64,000 nt of DNA from Myxocyprinus asiaticus (GCF_019703515.2 NC_059373.1:18872281-18936280), one strand, 5' to 3'. Positions 43,799 to 56,813 are shown, counted from the first letter of the stretch. The notes: generated from the sequence alone by a model not told the origin. Program-made: numbers and translations.

Positions 43799-44638
43799 AT
43801 GGCAAAGAAGTCAAAATCCTCGAGCTCTGGAGACATTAAAAGACACTTACGTGTTCAGGATGAAAGCCCCGACAGGCCTACAGACCGGGGACTCGATTTA
43901 GATGGCGTGGCGGGAGAGGAGATCCAGCATCAGTTGTCCAACATGTCGGTGATGTTGACGAAGATTCTTGCTGACTTGGAGGATCTCGCTGTAATACGTC
44001 GATCGATTACGGCGATGGAAATAAAATTCTCTGAGTTAGGTACAAGAGTGACTGATGTTGAAAAATGAATCGATTTTCTGGAATCTTCGGAGAGGGAATT
44101 ATCTGCTAATCCGCCCGCGACCAAAGTTGATTTGGAACATCTCCTTGAAAAGCTTGAAGATCTTGAGAATAGAAGATGCAGGAATAACGTTTGAATTGTT
44201 GGAATTGCGGAGCATGAGGAGGGCAGAGATATGGTGAAATTCCTAGACGAGTTTTTCCCGAGTCTGCTCGACATGACAAGCCACAAGCTGGAAATCGAGC
44301 AAGCTCATAGAGTACCAGCTCACAGATCTGCTGAGGGAGACAGGCCCAGGTCGATTCTGGCCAGATTTATGAGATCATCCGATAAAGATCTTGTGTTGCG
44401 CCAGGCGAGGAGCAAAGGGAAGCTTTCTTGGAAGAACCATAATATTTTCTTGTTCCTGGACTTTGCGAGTTCGACAAGAGAGAATCGTTTCAAGGAATGT
44501 AAGAAACTCTTACATCAGAAAAAGATATCTTTTGCTCTGATGTTTCCTGCCAAACTGAGAATAGAAACGAAGGTCGATCGCAAAGTATTTACATGTCCAA
44601 AACAGGCAATATCTTTTATAGAATCAATGTTTGAGTAA
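43799..44638 (+). pseudogene. L1-type ORF1 (RNA-binding protein), two stops
   Basis: A single frame of 280 codons starts MAKKSKSSSSGDIKRHL and ends FIESMFE. It is interrupted only by TGA at 44066-44068 and TGA at 44192-44194, both at positions where arginine would be expected, so CGA-to-TGA decay is likely. The N-terminal half is heptad-like (coiled coil around 'LSNMSVMLTKILADLEDLA'). The C-terminal part has 'HRSAEGDRPRSILARFM', as in L1 ORF1 RNA-binding domains. The protein would coat the LINE RNA. Confidence 0.75.
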
Positions 44639-45582
44639 ACTATTGGATGTTTCTCATGTGAGTGTGCCTGACTCGCTGTACTTACTCTTGAGGAAGCCGG
44701 GCGACATTTTGGGTTTTTTGTGCTGGCTCCGCCTAGCGGCTGGAGCCTGTTTTGTGATTAACACTTTTCCTTAAAGATACTTTTGCATTGATGAAAGATT
44801 ACTTTTGCATTGAAGTTCCCGGACAGTTTGAGAGTGGACACTACTTATGACAGCAAAATATCTACATGCTCACACAAAGGATGTCTTTTATAAAGTTGAC
44901 GGACTGTGTAAGTCATGGTATATACGTTTATGCGGCCTCCGAGTGAATTGACTTGACCATCCGGGGAACCGGGATACCGGTTTTGTTTCTTTTTGTATTG
45001 GCTCCGCCTAGCGGCTGGAGCTTATTCTATTGAACAACACTCCTTTGGAACAGCTGTGGATTAATCTGCTCGTTCTTCGTGCTTATTCCTCCTGCTGGCT
45101 GTAGTTTGTTTTGTTGAGTTTTTTTTTTACGAGACATTGGAATGATTACGTCATCCGCTGAACTCATAACAGCTGGCTCACTGAACATTCCTTTGTCTGT
45201 CCGAGGAATCTGAATGGTTTTATATCAGCTGGAATTTGTTTTGTGGATGATCACATCTTTGAGACAGTCCTGTGAATGAATATACACATTCTTTGTGTTC
45301 ATTCTTCCTATTTGCTGGGTTTATTTTACAAAATATTTTCTATTATGTAATTTGTGAGGCAAAATTGAGCAATCCGATGGCAAAGTTGTCATGGGGGCTC
45401 GTGGGCGTTCATGGACCTTTTGAGTTTAGAGGGATTGTCGCCGGTTGGCGCTTTCGTACACGGGGTTAATGCGCACATTTTTCTATTTCTGTTTGTTTTG
45501 TTCGGGGGGATGTTCGGGGGTTGATTGTTTCACTAATGGGGAATGTGGTCTGTATAATTTTGTTTTTTATTATTATATCAAT

Positions 45583-48500
45583 ATGTCAAATGTTAATATG
45601 AGTGTACTATCTCTCTCCACATGGCATGTGAATGGGTTGGGGCACCCCATAAAAAGAAGGAAGGTTATTACTTTTCTTAAACGTAAGAAATATGATTTAG
45701 TGTTTCTTCAAGAAACACATCTTTCCCCGCAGGAAGCTGAAAAATTTGGGAAGATATGGGGTGGACAAGTAAGAGCAAGGGAGTCATTATATTGATTAAT
45801 AAAACATTTACAATTCAAATTTCTCAAACAGATTAAAGATAAATTAGGAAGAGTCATTATTGTGTTAGTTGAAATTCAAGGGCAAAGGTTGATTTTGGCT
45901 AATATTTACACACCTAACACTGATGATCAGGGCTTTTTTATAGATCTTGAAGGGATGTTGCAAGCCGCTGGCACCCCTTATGATATAATATTGGGAGGGG
46001 ACTTTAATCTTTTGATGGACTCAGTCCTTGATCATAGTGAAGCAAAAGTGTGTAAACCCCCTAAAGCAACACTGACGCTTCATAGAATGTGTAAAAATCT
46101 TGGTCTTACAGATATTTGGAGACTTTTGAACCCATCTGGTAGGGACTATACATTTTTTTCATCAGTCCATAAGATTTATTCTAGAATAGATTTTTTTTTT
46201 TGATATCCAAATCCCTAATTTCATCTGTTGTGGATTGCTCAATTGGAAACATTTTAGTCTCAGATCACGCCCTGGTGAGTTTAGAGGTGATGCCACATAT
46301 AGAGAAAAAGAAATCATATAGTTGGCACCTTAATGTGTCCCTTTTGCAAAATCCTGATTTCCAACAAACGTTAAAGACTGAAATCAATATTTATATGGAG
46401 ACCAACTGGTCCTCAGTATCCTCTGTGGGCGTGGCTTGGGAGGCACTTAAGGCGGTTCTTAGGGGTCATATCATACAGTATGCCTCATTCATCAAATATC
46501 CAATGCACGAGAACTTGTGGAGTTGGAAGAGAATATTAAAAGTGCTGAGGCAGAGCTGAAGCGCCGTATGTCAGCAGATGGCCTCAGAGAATTGACCCAA
46601 TTAAAACACAGATATAATACTAATTTGTCGAGGAAGGTGGAGTTTTGGCTATTTGGGGCAAGACATATTTTGAGTCAGGTGACAAAGCAGGGAAGCTTTT
46701 GGCTAGATATATAAAGCAGAGAGAGTCTCTTTCTATCATTCCCTCAGTGAAATCTGCTGGTGGTGAAATATTTACCTCAGCCATTGATATTAATAATGCC
46801 TTTAAAGAGTTCTATATTGATCTTTATAGTTCCACGTCTTCGTCTACTGATGAAGATATTAGAAACTTTGTGGAACCATTAGAACTCCCTAAACTGACAA
46901 CTGAACAAAAAAACTCTCTTGATCCTCAGATAACCTTGGAGGAGCTTGATGAGGTAATTAAGTCCCTACCTACTGGCAAGGCTCCGGGGCCAGATGGTTT
47001 TGCCGCTGAATTTTTCAGATCTTATGCTACAGAACTGGTTCCACTTTTGTTAGAAGTTTATACTGAATCATTAAAGAATGGAAAGCTTCCGCCAACCATG
47101 ACACAAGCCCGGATCAGTCTGATTCTTAAAAAAGACAAAGATCCAAGTGAGTGTAAAAGTTACTGCCCAATCTCCCTGATCCAACTAGATGTAAAAATAT
47201 TGTCAAAAATTCTGGCTAATCGATTAAGTAAAGTTATGACATCTCTTATACATATAGATCAGGTGGGGTTTATTCGGGGCCATAGCTCTTCTGATAACAT
47301 CAGGCGTCTCATCAATATCATGTTGTCAGTGGCGAATGATCAGTCTCCGGTCGCTGCCATCTCACTTGACGCCGAAAAGGCCTTTGATATGGTAGAATGG
47401 GATTATCTTTTTAAGGTTTTGGAAATGTGTGGGTTCGGAAATACTTTTATTGGATGGATTAAGTTACTTTATAGACACCCTGTAGCAGCGGTACAAACAA
47501 ATGGATTAATTCAGATTATTTTGCTTTGGATAGGGGAACTCGGCAGGGTTGCCCTCTTTCCCCATTATTGTTCTGTCTTGCCCTGGAACCATTAGCAGCC
47601 GCGATAAGAAAGGAGGATGATTTTCCAGGGGTGGTGGCGGGAGGTGTGGCGCATAAACTTCTGCTTTACGCAGATTATATTTTATTATTTGTCTCTGAAC
47701 CTACTAGATCTATGCCTTGCCTCCACAGAATTATTAATTCCTTTTCTAAATTCTCAGGATACAAAGTTAATTGGTCTAAATCCGAAGCTTTGGCTCTGAC
47801 AGCGTACTGTCCAGTAACGGCTTTCCAGCCGGGCGCCTTCCAGTGGCCCAAACAGGGTATTAAGTATTTGGGGATTTTATTCCCAGCAAATTTGTCTGAT
47901 TTAGTTAGTGTTAATTTTGACCCTTTAATAAAAAGTTTTTCGAGCGATGTGGACAGGTGGGCTTCATTACATTTATCGATGATTGGGAAGGTTAATGTTA
48001 TTAAAATGAATTGTATTCCAAAATTTAACTACCTGCTACAGTCCCTACCGGTAGATGTCCCCCTCTCTTATTTCAAGCAATTCGATAGCATAATGAAGTC
48101 CTTCATTTGGAATGGTAAACGTCCCAGATGCATTTTAATAAGTTACATAGGCCGATTGACAAAGGTGGGCTAGGACTACCCAAGATTTTGTTTTATTACT
48201 ATGCGTTCAGTCTCAGACATTTGGCTCATTGGTCACTTCCACCTGAGAGAGCCCCTCCCTGGTTTGTTATTGAACAGGCAGTTCTTGCCCCTATTTCGCC
48301 ATTACAAAGCATCTCTATCAAACTAATTGGAAAAGTTAAGTTACACCCCGTTTTTCGCATTTACACTCGGTATGGACTAAAGTGTCCAGATTGTTTAAAT
48401 TGGACACTTATTTAAATGTTGCCTCAAGCATATGGCAGAACCCAAGATTGTGTATTGGCAAGTCCCCTTTCTGCTGGCCAGAGTGGATTGTGAGGGGGGT

Positions 48501-49368
48501 TGCTACACTCGGTGACCTATATGAAAGTGGTGTGTTGAGATCATTTGAAAACTTGGTCCAACATTTTGGGATCCCCAGACCTCAGTTTTATAGGTATTTA
48601 CAATTGCGCCACCTGCTTTGTACTATTTTTGGGAGTAGCACACACTCCCCTGAGGAGGTAGATGCTTTGGGAGAGGTGATTGCGGCTTTTGGAAAAGGTC
48701 ATGAGGCATCAGTGTACTACTCCCTGTTAATTCAGAGTATGGGGGATGGAGTTTTAACTTCTATTAAGAAATTATGGGAGACAGATTTGAATTTGGTATT
48801 GGAGGATGGAGTGTGGACTAAGATTCTGAAAAATGTCACGTCTGCATCTAGAGATGCAAGGGTTCGGCTTATGCAATTTAAGATTTTACAAAGATTTTAT
48901 TGGACCCCCTCTAGATTATACAGGCTTGGTCTTAAAGACACACCCATATGCTGGCGATGCCAATCAGAAGTTGGAGACATAGCCCATGTTTTAAGGGGAT
49001 GCGTTAAGATCCAAGATTTTTGGTTAAAGATTCAGAATTATTTGCGTGACATTCTGGACACTCAAATTTTACTTTGCCCCAGACTTTGCATTTTGGGCGA
49101 TGGGGAAGTTATAAATTCGGGTGACAAATATATAAAAAATTGGGTTCTGACTAGCGTGATGATCGGTAGACAAATTATTTTAAGGGGATGGAAGTCAGAT
49201 GGAGTGCCACCATTTCCGGAATGGTGTGCGGAGATGGGGAGGGTGGCAGCTTATGAAAAGATGATAGATGGAAGGCTGGGGCAAGAGGACATATTTTTCA
49301 GGAAGTGGGGTAGGTATTTGGCAGTTTTGGAGGACTCTAGGGGAAGGGATGAGGAGGGAGATGTTTAG
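45583..49368 (+). pseudogene. L1-type ORF2 (endonuclease-reverse transcriptase), broken, active site mutated
   Basis: Endonuclease: 'SLSTWHVNGLGHPIKRRKV', LVFLQETHLSPQE, ANIYTPN, ILGGDFNLLMD, SDHALVSLEV. RT: 'GKAPGPDGFAAEFFRSY', DQVGFIRGHSSSDNIRRLI, 'AISLDAEKAFDMVEWDYLF', RGTRQGCPLSPLLFCLALEP. The active site reads LLLYADYILLF at 47667-47678, so the second catalytic aspartate is tyrosine (GAT to TAT). The C-terminus has a CWRC..H..C cysteine-histidine motif (ICWRCQSEVGDIAHVLRGC), usual in Tx1/L1 elements. Frameshifts occur near 45790, at the poly-T 46191-46201, near 46640, near 47520, near 48130 and near 48390. Confidence 0.85.
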
Positions 49369-49612
49369 TTTAATTATGTATATTTATTATATATTTTATT
49401 TTTTATTTATTTTGATTTTTTATTTTATTGTTTGTGTGTGTGTATTATTTTATGTGACCACAGGGGTGTTCTTTGGGGTAGGGTGGGGTTGGTGTTTGGG
49501 GAGGGATATTAATGAGTGTTAAAAGTTAAATGTTAATTCGGTGTATATATGTTGTGTTTTTCTCTGTTGTGCTTTCTTTTTGAATCAATAAAAAATGTTA
49601 ATTACAAAAAAT

Positions 49613-50911
49613 AATCATAAAACCAAGAGACTGTAATTCTAAAAAAAAAACACAAAAAAAAATAGGCGAATCTGTAAGTGAAGGCATCACTCACCACACT
49701 TTAACATACCTGCCTTGCTTCCTGGAAAACTCTGTGCCATCACTATGTATAAAAGCTTTCTAAAAGCATGTGTATTAAAATCATTGCCTTGTCATCCAGA
49801 GATGGCATCCGCGGTTTGGCAGGGGCCGTAATATTACAGAACTCCTGTGTAAATCCAGAAGTCTTTAATACAACAAACAAGCTGTGCTTCTTCCAGCTAG
49901 CCTGGACAAGGTCACTGTCACCACGGAAGAAAATCGATGACCGTCAGAAAAAAGGAGGATCCTATCTCCACACTGATATTATGATTGCAGCGTAACTTAT
50001 TTAAAAGCAAAAAATGCATTATTGAGCAGCGTGACAGCACTACAAGCACAACAGCATTTCTTACACACACATTTCCATAGTGTGAGTATGTGTTTGTGCT
50101 GAGGGAGCGCATTTCTATTATATATTTATTTACTCGGACTCAAGTGATGTGTACAGCACATTGAAGGACTGAGCACCAGTTCGGGACTGTTACGCTGTTA
50201 TTCCTGGCTGACTACTTGAAGTTAAAGAATGAGTAGAGCTGCAAAACATACTAATTCCTAAAGGAGATAAAAATGCCGTTCTCTTCACTTTTCACTCTGG
50301 TAATGTCACCCGTACAGTGCCTATTGCTCTCTAAAGCTCACTGTACAATTTTGGCCACAGTTTTGCATCTGAGAAAAAATTATTTTGTTGTAGGGCAAAA
50401 TTTGCTGTCTTTGATTGTGTAAATTGACGACTAATTAATGCTGAATCTTAAGCTACGTTCCAGTCCGCAGGGTCCCTATATGCAGTGTTCACTGTAGGGT
50501 TGAACGATTAATTTAAATATAATCGAAACTGTGATATGAAGTAGTGCGATTATCAAACCACAAGGGCTGTGATTTAATTAAATAAATAAATAGTCTGCAC
50601 ATGCTGCTCGCTCCACTAACTGTATGTTTGCAACCCTGTTCAGTGTAGTGCATTTACAAATACTTAAAGCACACGAGAGGCTAATGAGCTGAGCATGTTA
50701 TATTTACAGTGTTCTAGATTCACTAATTGCATATTTTTGTCATTATAAATATGCTTGGATGCTAAAAGTTACTATCCAAATCTAAAGTAACCCCATAACA
50801 CCGAGTTTTTGTGGACAGAGGAGTGGATGAGAGCATTTCTCTACAGTTAAAGGCCATTGTCAATTCAGCCACAAACAAATGTTTTCCTTCAGTGTTCCGC
50901 CAAAATAAGGC
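49613..50911. other. Mostly unique sequence
   Basis: No gene was recognised. The segment 49680-49960 is balanced in composition and not repeat-like. 'tagggttgaacgattaattt' near 50491 resembles a hAT-like terminus. Confidence 0.4.
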
Positions 50912-51078
50912 TTAAAGGGATATCCCTGGTTCAATACAAGTTAGGCTCAATCTACAGCATTTGTGGCACAATATTAATATAAAAAAATTCAAGCCAAAAT
51001 ACATTTTTGTTGTAATCAACATTATGCCACAAATGCTGTCGATTGAGCTTAACTTTTGGATCCGGAATATTCCTTTAA
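50912..51078. mobile_element. Short palindromic TTAA MITE (family P)
   Basis: Arms 'ttaaagggatatccctggtt' with 'cagcatttgtggcaca' on the left, and 'tgccacaaatgctgtcgatt' with 'ggaatattcctttaa' on the right, form a near-complete hairpin flanked by TTAA. A longer relative lies at 62591-63130. Confidence 0.8.
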
Positions 51079-51987
51079 GGGTTTAACCGGACCACATAGG
51101 TATGCCCCTTTCAAGTGTTAATTAGTACATGAAATTAGTACACAAATAAAGTATGCTACTGGTACACAAAAACAGGTACACAGTGAACAGATACAATAAG
51201 GTGGTGATGTGAATCCACTTTTGCCCCTGTCTGTAGTCCATAAACATTTGCATGACTCTGAACACCCTTTTTGTGTTAAAAACAACAAGGCCCTTGTTGC
51301 TCAGGGCCCTTTGAAAACAACATGTGATTTTTCTGTATGTACAGCTATGGAAAATTTACAGGACTAAAGGTCAGCTCTGGCCTTCTAAACCTGATCCAGC
51401 TGCAACCAAGGCATCTGCCCACATACATTACGTATACTCACCTATGACCCCCATCTCACACCTAAAGTTTCATGGCTTGTTGGTCAGAAAAGCACATACT
51501 CCCCTTTACCCTTTGTCAATTCATCTTAATCTGATGCAAGAGACAGTAGGGTTGATGGTGGGGAGGGGACGGACTCCTTCTCATGCATAAGAGTTGTTTA
51601 AAAAGCCCATGAAATTAAAATTGGAGTTTTGTGGCTTTTAGTCAGTTTAGTCAGCCAAATTTTCAGGTGGGACTCTGAGCCAATGCGTGTGCGGGAAAAA
51701 TTTTGTTTTTTTTTTTGTTATGGAGGCAGATGGAATTATCAATAAATCCAAGTCCAGACGTACGTTTTTCTCTTTTCACTAGTCTGTTGTTTGATGTTGA
51801 TGTCAGGTTGATCTGGGCCACACTCTTTTACCCGTAATTTCTCCACCAAAGTTCTCAAATGGATTTTGCTGAAGAGATCTTATGAATTTGGGGGCAAACT
51901 GGACAGCAAAAATCCCATAGTATTACAATCTATTGGCAGAGACTGTCAGTCGTCCATTGAGTCGATGGTGAGAGGGAACGTGACTAT
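51079..51987. other. Unassigned sequence
   Basis: No gene or repeat end was recognised. Confidence 0.4.
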
Positions 51988-52183
51988 GTCAAGAGTCCCG
52001 ATTGCGCATGCTTAGGCGCTTCTCTCAGTGCTCCTCAGGACATAATTTCGAGGCCGGTGATTGGCTAAATTTCTTTTGCACATGTGAATATCTTGTGTCA
52101 GCATTGGTTGGCACTGCTCCACTGAGGACCGCTGGAAATAGCGCCCCAAGCATGCGCATTCGGTGGTGGTTGGGACTCTTGAC
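51988..52183. mobile_element. Small inverted-repeat element
   Basis: GTCAAGAGTCCC with 'attgcgcatgcttaggcgc' at the left pairs with 'gcgccccaagcatgcgcatt' and GGGACTCTTGAC at the right. No clear target duplication was seen and there is no coding region. Confidence 0.6.
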
Positions 52184-53399
52184 GAGAGAAGGGATGAAAA
52201 GGAAGCTAATTTTCCCCCACATAATGATTTATATTTTATATATTACACGTTGTTATGCATTTTAAACACACACATACTTAAAATAAGTTTTACAAAATTA
52301 CTTGAGAAATGTTTATTTAAAAAAAATAAATAAAAAAAACCACTTTCCACCAGGTGGGGCGGTGCCAGGCCTATGGACCAGCCGCCACTGCTGTTAGTCC
52401 ATGTCTATTAGTTTTGAAGCCATCTATATGATAGTGTACTCATAAAACTTGATAAAATTCACTTTTAGCTAATATATATTTTATTTAATAATATAAATTT
52501 AAAGTCTTTCCCCTCTGGGAAAATGGACAAACATTTCTGATGACTCATGCTGCACTACACAGATTTTTGTCCAATCCAATGTTCTCTAAAATTTAGAACG
52601 TCCCTCCCCTAATATCCCATACAACAAACTAACTATGCTTGGAATAGTATGCTACCATACTTACTTTTTGCGCCAAATGTGCAGTAAACAACAGAGCTTA
52701 CCGTGTGGAATACAGTACTGTATCCGAAAATGCAAATACTGTATTTTAAAATGCAAAAAAGCCACTTTATTTCCAAGATGACAACTGAATTACTTTAAAC
52801 ATGCATCATATCTTGTGATAACAATGTTTGAAATGTTTATCATGGAATAATATATATTATTCTTTAACTTTGTTTCAATAGTTACAAAACAGCACAAAAA
52901 TCTCGTCAAGAGATTTCATGGGGTCTTTAAAAGGAAGAAACTTTTTACAGGCTACCAGCGTTTTTGAGGAGAGATTCTTTCAACATCAAAATTTCTTCTT
53001 GTGTCCTTGTAATGGCTCAGTTTCACAATAGAGGAAGTCGTCCCTGTCTGATTTGCTTTTAACGACTCCATTTCACCCATCTCAACAGACAGAATAATGC
53101 ATTTTGTTCTGCTCCCAGAGACACGACTTCTTGCACAGCTGAGGCTTTAGCCAAAACATTGGCAATCTCACATTGGAGGGCATGTATAAAATGTGTGAGA
53201 ATTGAAAGCTGCATTCACACAGTCAGTGTTGGGATTAACAACTGTATTTATAACAGGAGTGACTCTCAAATTTTCCTGTTCAAACCATGGCTTTCGAGTG
53301 GCTCAGATAGTGCCTATATGAGCAAATTACCAAATTCAAGACCCTTTTTATTCTCGCCATATAGCCATGAATAACATCTGTAAGCATAGTGACATAAAT
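52184..53399. other. Unassigned sequence
   Basis: The stretch near 52320-52400 with 'ccaccaggtggggcggtgcc' may be an old transposon end. The rest is apparently unique. Confidence 0.4.
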
Positions 53400-53790
53400 A
53401 TCAAAGATGGCATCTTCCATAACCAGCCTGAACTCATGAAAATTACGTGGCTGTAAAAACATTTTTGCAAAATGATATTATGTGTTTCCTTACACATATT
53501 GCGACAGTTCCGAGGTGAAATGTCCACTGTGTGGGGCTAAAAGCAAATTAAATGTTCTCCCAAACAGAGGTTCAGAGTTTTTTAAGGTTAATACTCTCTC
53601 GAGTTTAAAATCAACAAAACCTAACCTCCCTACCCTAAACTTTAAACCTAAACCTAACCAATAGTGTCAGAACAAGCAAATGTGACATGAAATGCAAATG
53701 CTGACGCAACCACATCATTGTGTGGTGCTTTTATGACACTTTCGCTTCACATGTCAACACGTATGCTCTTCAGGACTCATACCCCATTCC
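53400..53790 (+). repeat. Dispersed repeat family R, copy 2
   Basis: 'aaaattacgtggctgtaaaa' and 'ccgaggtgaaatgtccactg' are family landmarks. A degenerate telomere-like run of CCTAAA units lies at 53618-53662. Confidence 0.5.
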
Positions 53791-55079
53791 TTTGCGTTGC
53801 ATGTGGACAGTTTGTTCATGCACGAACATGCAAGTAAACTTAGTTGGTTATGTATATCAAACATTATACACAGTATAATGCCTTACAAGTCAAGCGCATT
53901 AATAACAGTGTTTAGATAACATAAGATAGCACTGTGTGAGAAACTCACGATTTGTGTGAAAGTGCATAAATTAATTTTTACTGCTAAGCCTCTAATTTCA
54001 TTTCACCAAGAAAATGATGTGGTATGTATATCAAGCCACGTAAAAATAATTTAGCTAAAATATAGGTATAGTAATGTGATTCTATGAGACCAGGTTGTCT
54101 ATAACACCAGAAAGTCTTATCATGACATTATTAAATAAATCCAATCGAGACAAAGCTCATCTGTGAAATCTTAATTAACCAACAGCAGCTTTATATTCTT
54201 TTACGCTTTTTAGTGTAGAGAAAAGCATTATTCTAGGATGTGTGCAGTGCAGAGTGGCTATCACAGCTGTATGATATGAAAGACAACTAGTTGTCCAGTC
54301 AGTATGGTTTCGTTCACATAGTCCTGAAAATAGGATGTGGGTGTTACTCTTGGTTATACCTTAACTGTGTGTGAACGTAACTGTATTTAGGCACCCTAAA
54401 ACAGAACTGCTTTGTAAATGTTGTTTAACTGCTGGATTTTAGAAGGTGAAAAGCTGAGAGAGTGTGTTGGGTGGGAAATCAGAATGAAAAAGCTTTTCTG
54501 AGCTGTACTTTACCACTCTTCACAACAGCCTTGCCAAAAAACGAGGCACCCTGAGAGAAACACATTGCCTCCAGCTGCCTCAGCAGGGCAGAGCTAATTA
54601 AGCGATCATGACATTATACCTCACACTTAATTGCAGTCTCAATTTAATGATCAATGTGCAATTTAATTTCCCTGAGCTATGCAGTATGTTTCTAATCTAC
54701 AGTTTAAAATGCAGGGTCTATACCTTTGCTAATTCAGACATTTAAGAGACTCCAGATGAAGTGTCTTATCAACTACTAACTTAAATTTGTCATAAGGAAT
54801 GTACAGAACAAGAGCCCGTTTAAATGCACACCAATACACTAATCAGTCCCATAAATCAGCTTATATAAAAATCCAACAAAGCAAGAAAACCGTGTTCACA
54901 TGAGATTTGAAATAATCAAGATATTCTCTGCTTTTGACTTCAAACCTGGAAGAGGCAAGCACACAACACTTGCGTACACTGGATAAGCCAGTAAGAATGC
55001 CGGTAAAGGTGTTTACATGCAACGCGAAATCAGGTTAATTTTTTACAAATCGGGGTAATTCACTGCATGAGCAACCACT
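53791..55079. other. Unique sequence with a candidate conserved noncoding segment
   Basis: No gene. The segment 54530-54700 has a CAGCTG E-box, 'gctaattaagcgatcatgac' and 'tcaatttaatgatcaatgtg' in clean non-repetitive sequence, the look of a homeodomain-rich enhancer. Conservation was not tested. Confidence 0.35.
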
Positions 55080-55765
55080 AGGGCTTTTCACACTGCGCTT
55101 AACCCTGGGTAATCTTCATTCTAAACTCAGATTTTAACCCCGGGTAAAGCAACATTTCCCACTTGTAATTTTGAAATGGTGTTATAAAATCCTGCACTGT
55201 GTTGCGGTGCCAAAGGTATACAGTGTGAAACGATGTGGTTTTAGAATGTTTAAGAAAGTTGTTTAGCAACAAACAATCAATCATATAAAGCCTCAGTACT
55301 TACCTCATTAAATATTCATGCGCTTTGTACTGTTGCTGAAACTTTCATGCGCTATTTCAGAGACTATTGGCAGTTAAGTTCTCTGTCTGAGGGAAACCGG
55401 TAAAGTGTCGAACAGTGGTGGAAAAGCAATAACTGCCGTGATGAAGAAACAGTATTCCATGTTTTAAGACATATTTAAAAAGACGAAAGACAAACAGAGC
55501 TGAATTGCTTGGCGAAATTTCCACAGAAGAGCAGAGCAGCTCCATTGACAGGTTGCGTGTCCGTTGCAAGCTGTATTCGTCCAATCATTGTTATTGACAC
55601 CGTAAATATGCAAATAAGAACGTTAACCTGGGGTTTACGGATATTCAGTGTGAAACATCGGAACATGAATGAACAGTCTGAAACATAAATAAGGTTTACC
55701 CAGGATTCTATTTACACGGGGTTTAGAATAACCCGGGGTTAACGATTTCAAGTGTGAAAAGCCCT
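55080..55765. mobile_element. TIR element with AACCCCGGGTTA-type subterminal repeats
   Basis: AGGGCTTTTCACACT at the left matches the reverse complement at the right (AGTGTGAAAAGCCCT). Several 'aaccccgggt'- and 'acccggggttaa'-like units sit just inside each end. No target duplication or transposase frame was found. Confidence 0.7.
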
Positions 55766-55769
55766 TCTG

Positions 55770-56010
55770 AGACACGAGTTCTGGTCCCAAGGGAACTAGG
55801 AAGTAACTGTATTCACATAAAGAATGGCGAGTGTGATTTGAAAGTTGCATTTTTGCTCTAAAATTACATTTGTACTCCACTGACAGTTAGGTTTAGGGTT
55901 GGGGTTTGGGTTAGTGGGTACAGTTATTAAAATGCATTCCTGTTGACTGTATTAATACAACTCGCTTTTGGCGCCACTCTGTGGACATTTCACCCAGAAA
56001 CTGAATCTAA
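55770..56010 (-). repeat. Dispersed repeat family R, copy 3
   Basis: 'tctggtcccaagggaactag' and 'ggcgccactctgtggacatt' match 33340-33680. A telomere-like 'gttaggtttagggttggggt' run lies at 55885-55920. Confidence 0.55.
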
Positions 56011-56689
56011 CATTTGCCAATACATTCAACAACACTTCCAGCTTCGGCCAATTTCGACTACTGTTGCCGAATTTACAGTGTGATCAGATTGAGTTCGGCA
56101 TTGGAGAAAATTAATGTGTATGAAGTAATCCTACAATGGCTAGCGCCAATTTACCAACGTCTCCCTTTCAGCAAATCAGTTAAGACTACTAGGCATATGT
56201 CAAGTTACATAACTAATATTCATTAACAAAGCTAAAACGTTTTATATTGTGTCTTCCCTCTTTTTTCAGATTCTTTCTATGCTCATGAACTACACAGACC
56301 ATTGCATTACATGCATTCTGCCAGGCAACATGCCCTGGCTCTAATAGAAACGGTTCAGAGAATTAGACACTGGGTGTCTGAAACTTGAGAGACCTCAATG
56401 GACATAACCTTGAATCTTAAGGTACCATCAATAAATCATTATTGTATTCCATGCACTGGGACAAGAATGTTGCTCCTTAGCTTTTTTACCTTGCTTCTTC
56501 AGTTCAGTTTTACAGTAACAGCTCTTATAGCAGAAGACTTCCAAGCACTGTAATATTTTCCTAAACTTCTTAGTTTCATTTTCCAAAACAACTAACAATT
56601 TGTTTGTCAGCTATACTTATTTTAAACAGAACATAAATGCAGTTTTAAATATACTGTTTGGATTCTACAGTATATACATAATTAGGTGT
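56011..56689. other. Unassigned sequence
   Basis: Nothing recognised. Confidence 0.4.
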
Positions 56690-56717
56690 GAGTGTGTGTA
56701 CATGCGTGTGTGTGTGT

Positions 56718-56813
<96 letters not shown>

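Larger units (their letters stand above)
43650..49612 (+). mobile_element. L1/Tx1-type LINE, near full length
   Basis: About 6 kb with a 5' UTR, ORF1 (43799-44638), a 940-bp interval, ORF2 (45583-49368), a T- and G-rich 3' UTR, and a 3' end with AATAAA followed by A-rich sequence near 49586-49612. Both ORFs are interrupted. Target-site duplications were not resolved because of A-rich flanks. Confidence 0.85.

Noticed and set aside
53618..53662. Interstitial telomere or chromosome fusion point
   Set aside because: The CCTAAA-like run is short and degenerate and sits inside a dispersed repeat with a related run at 55885-55920.
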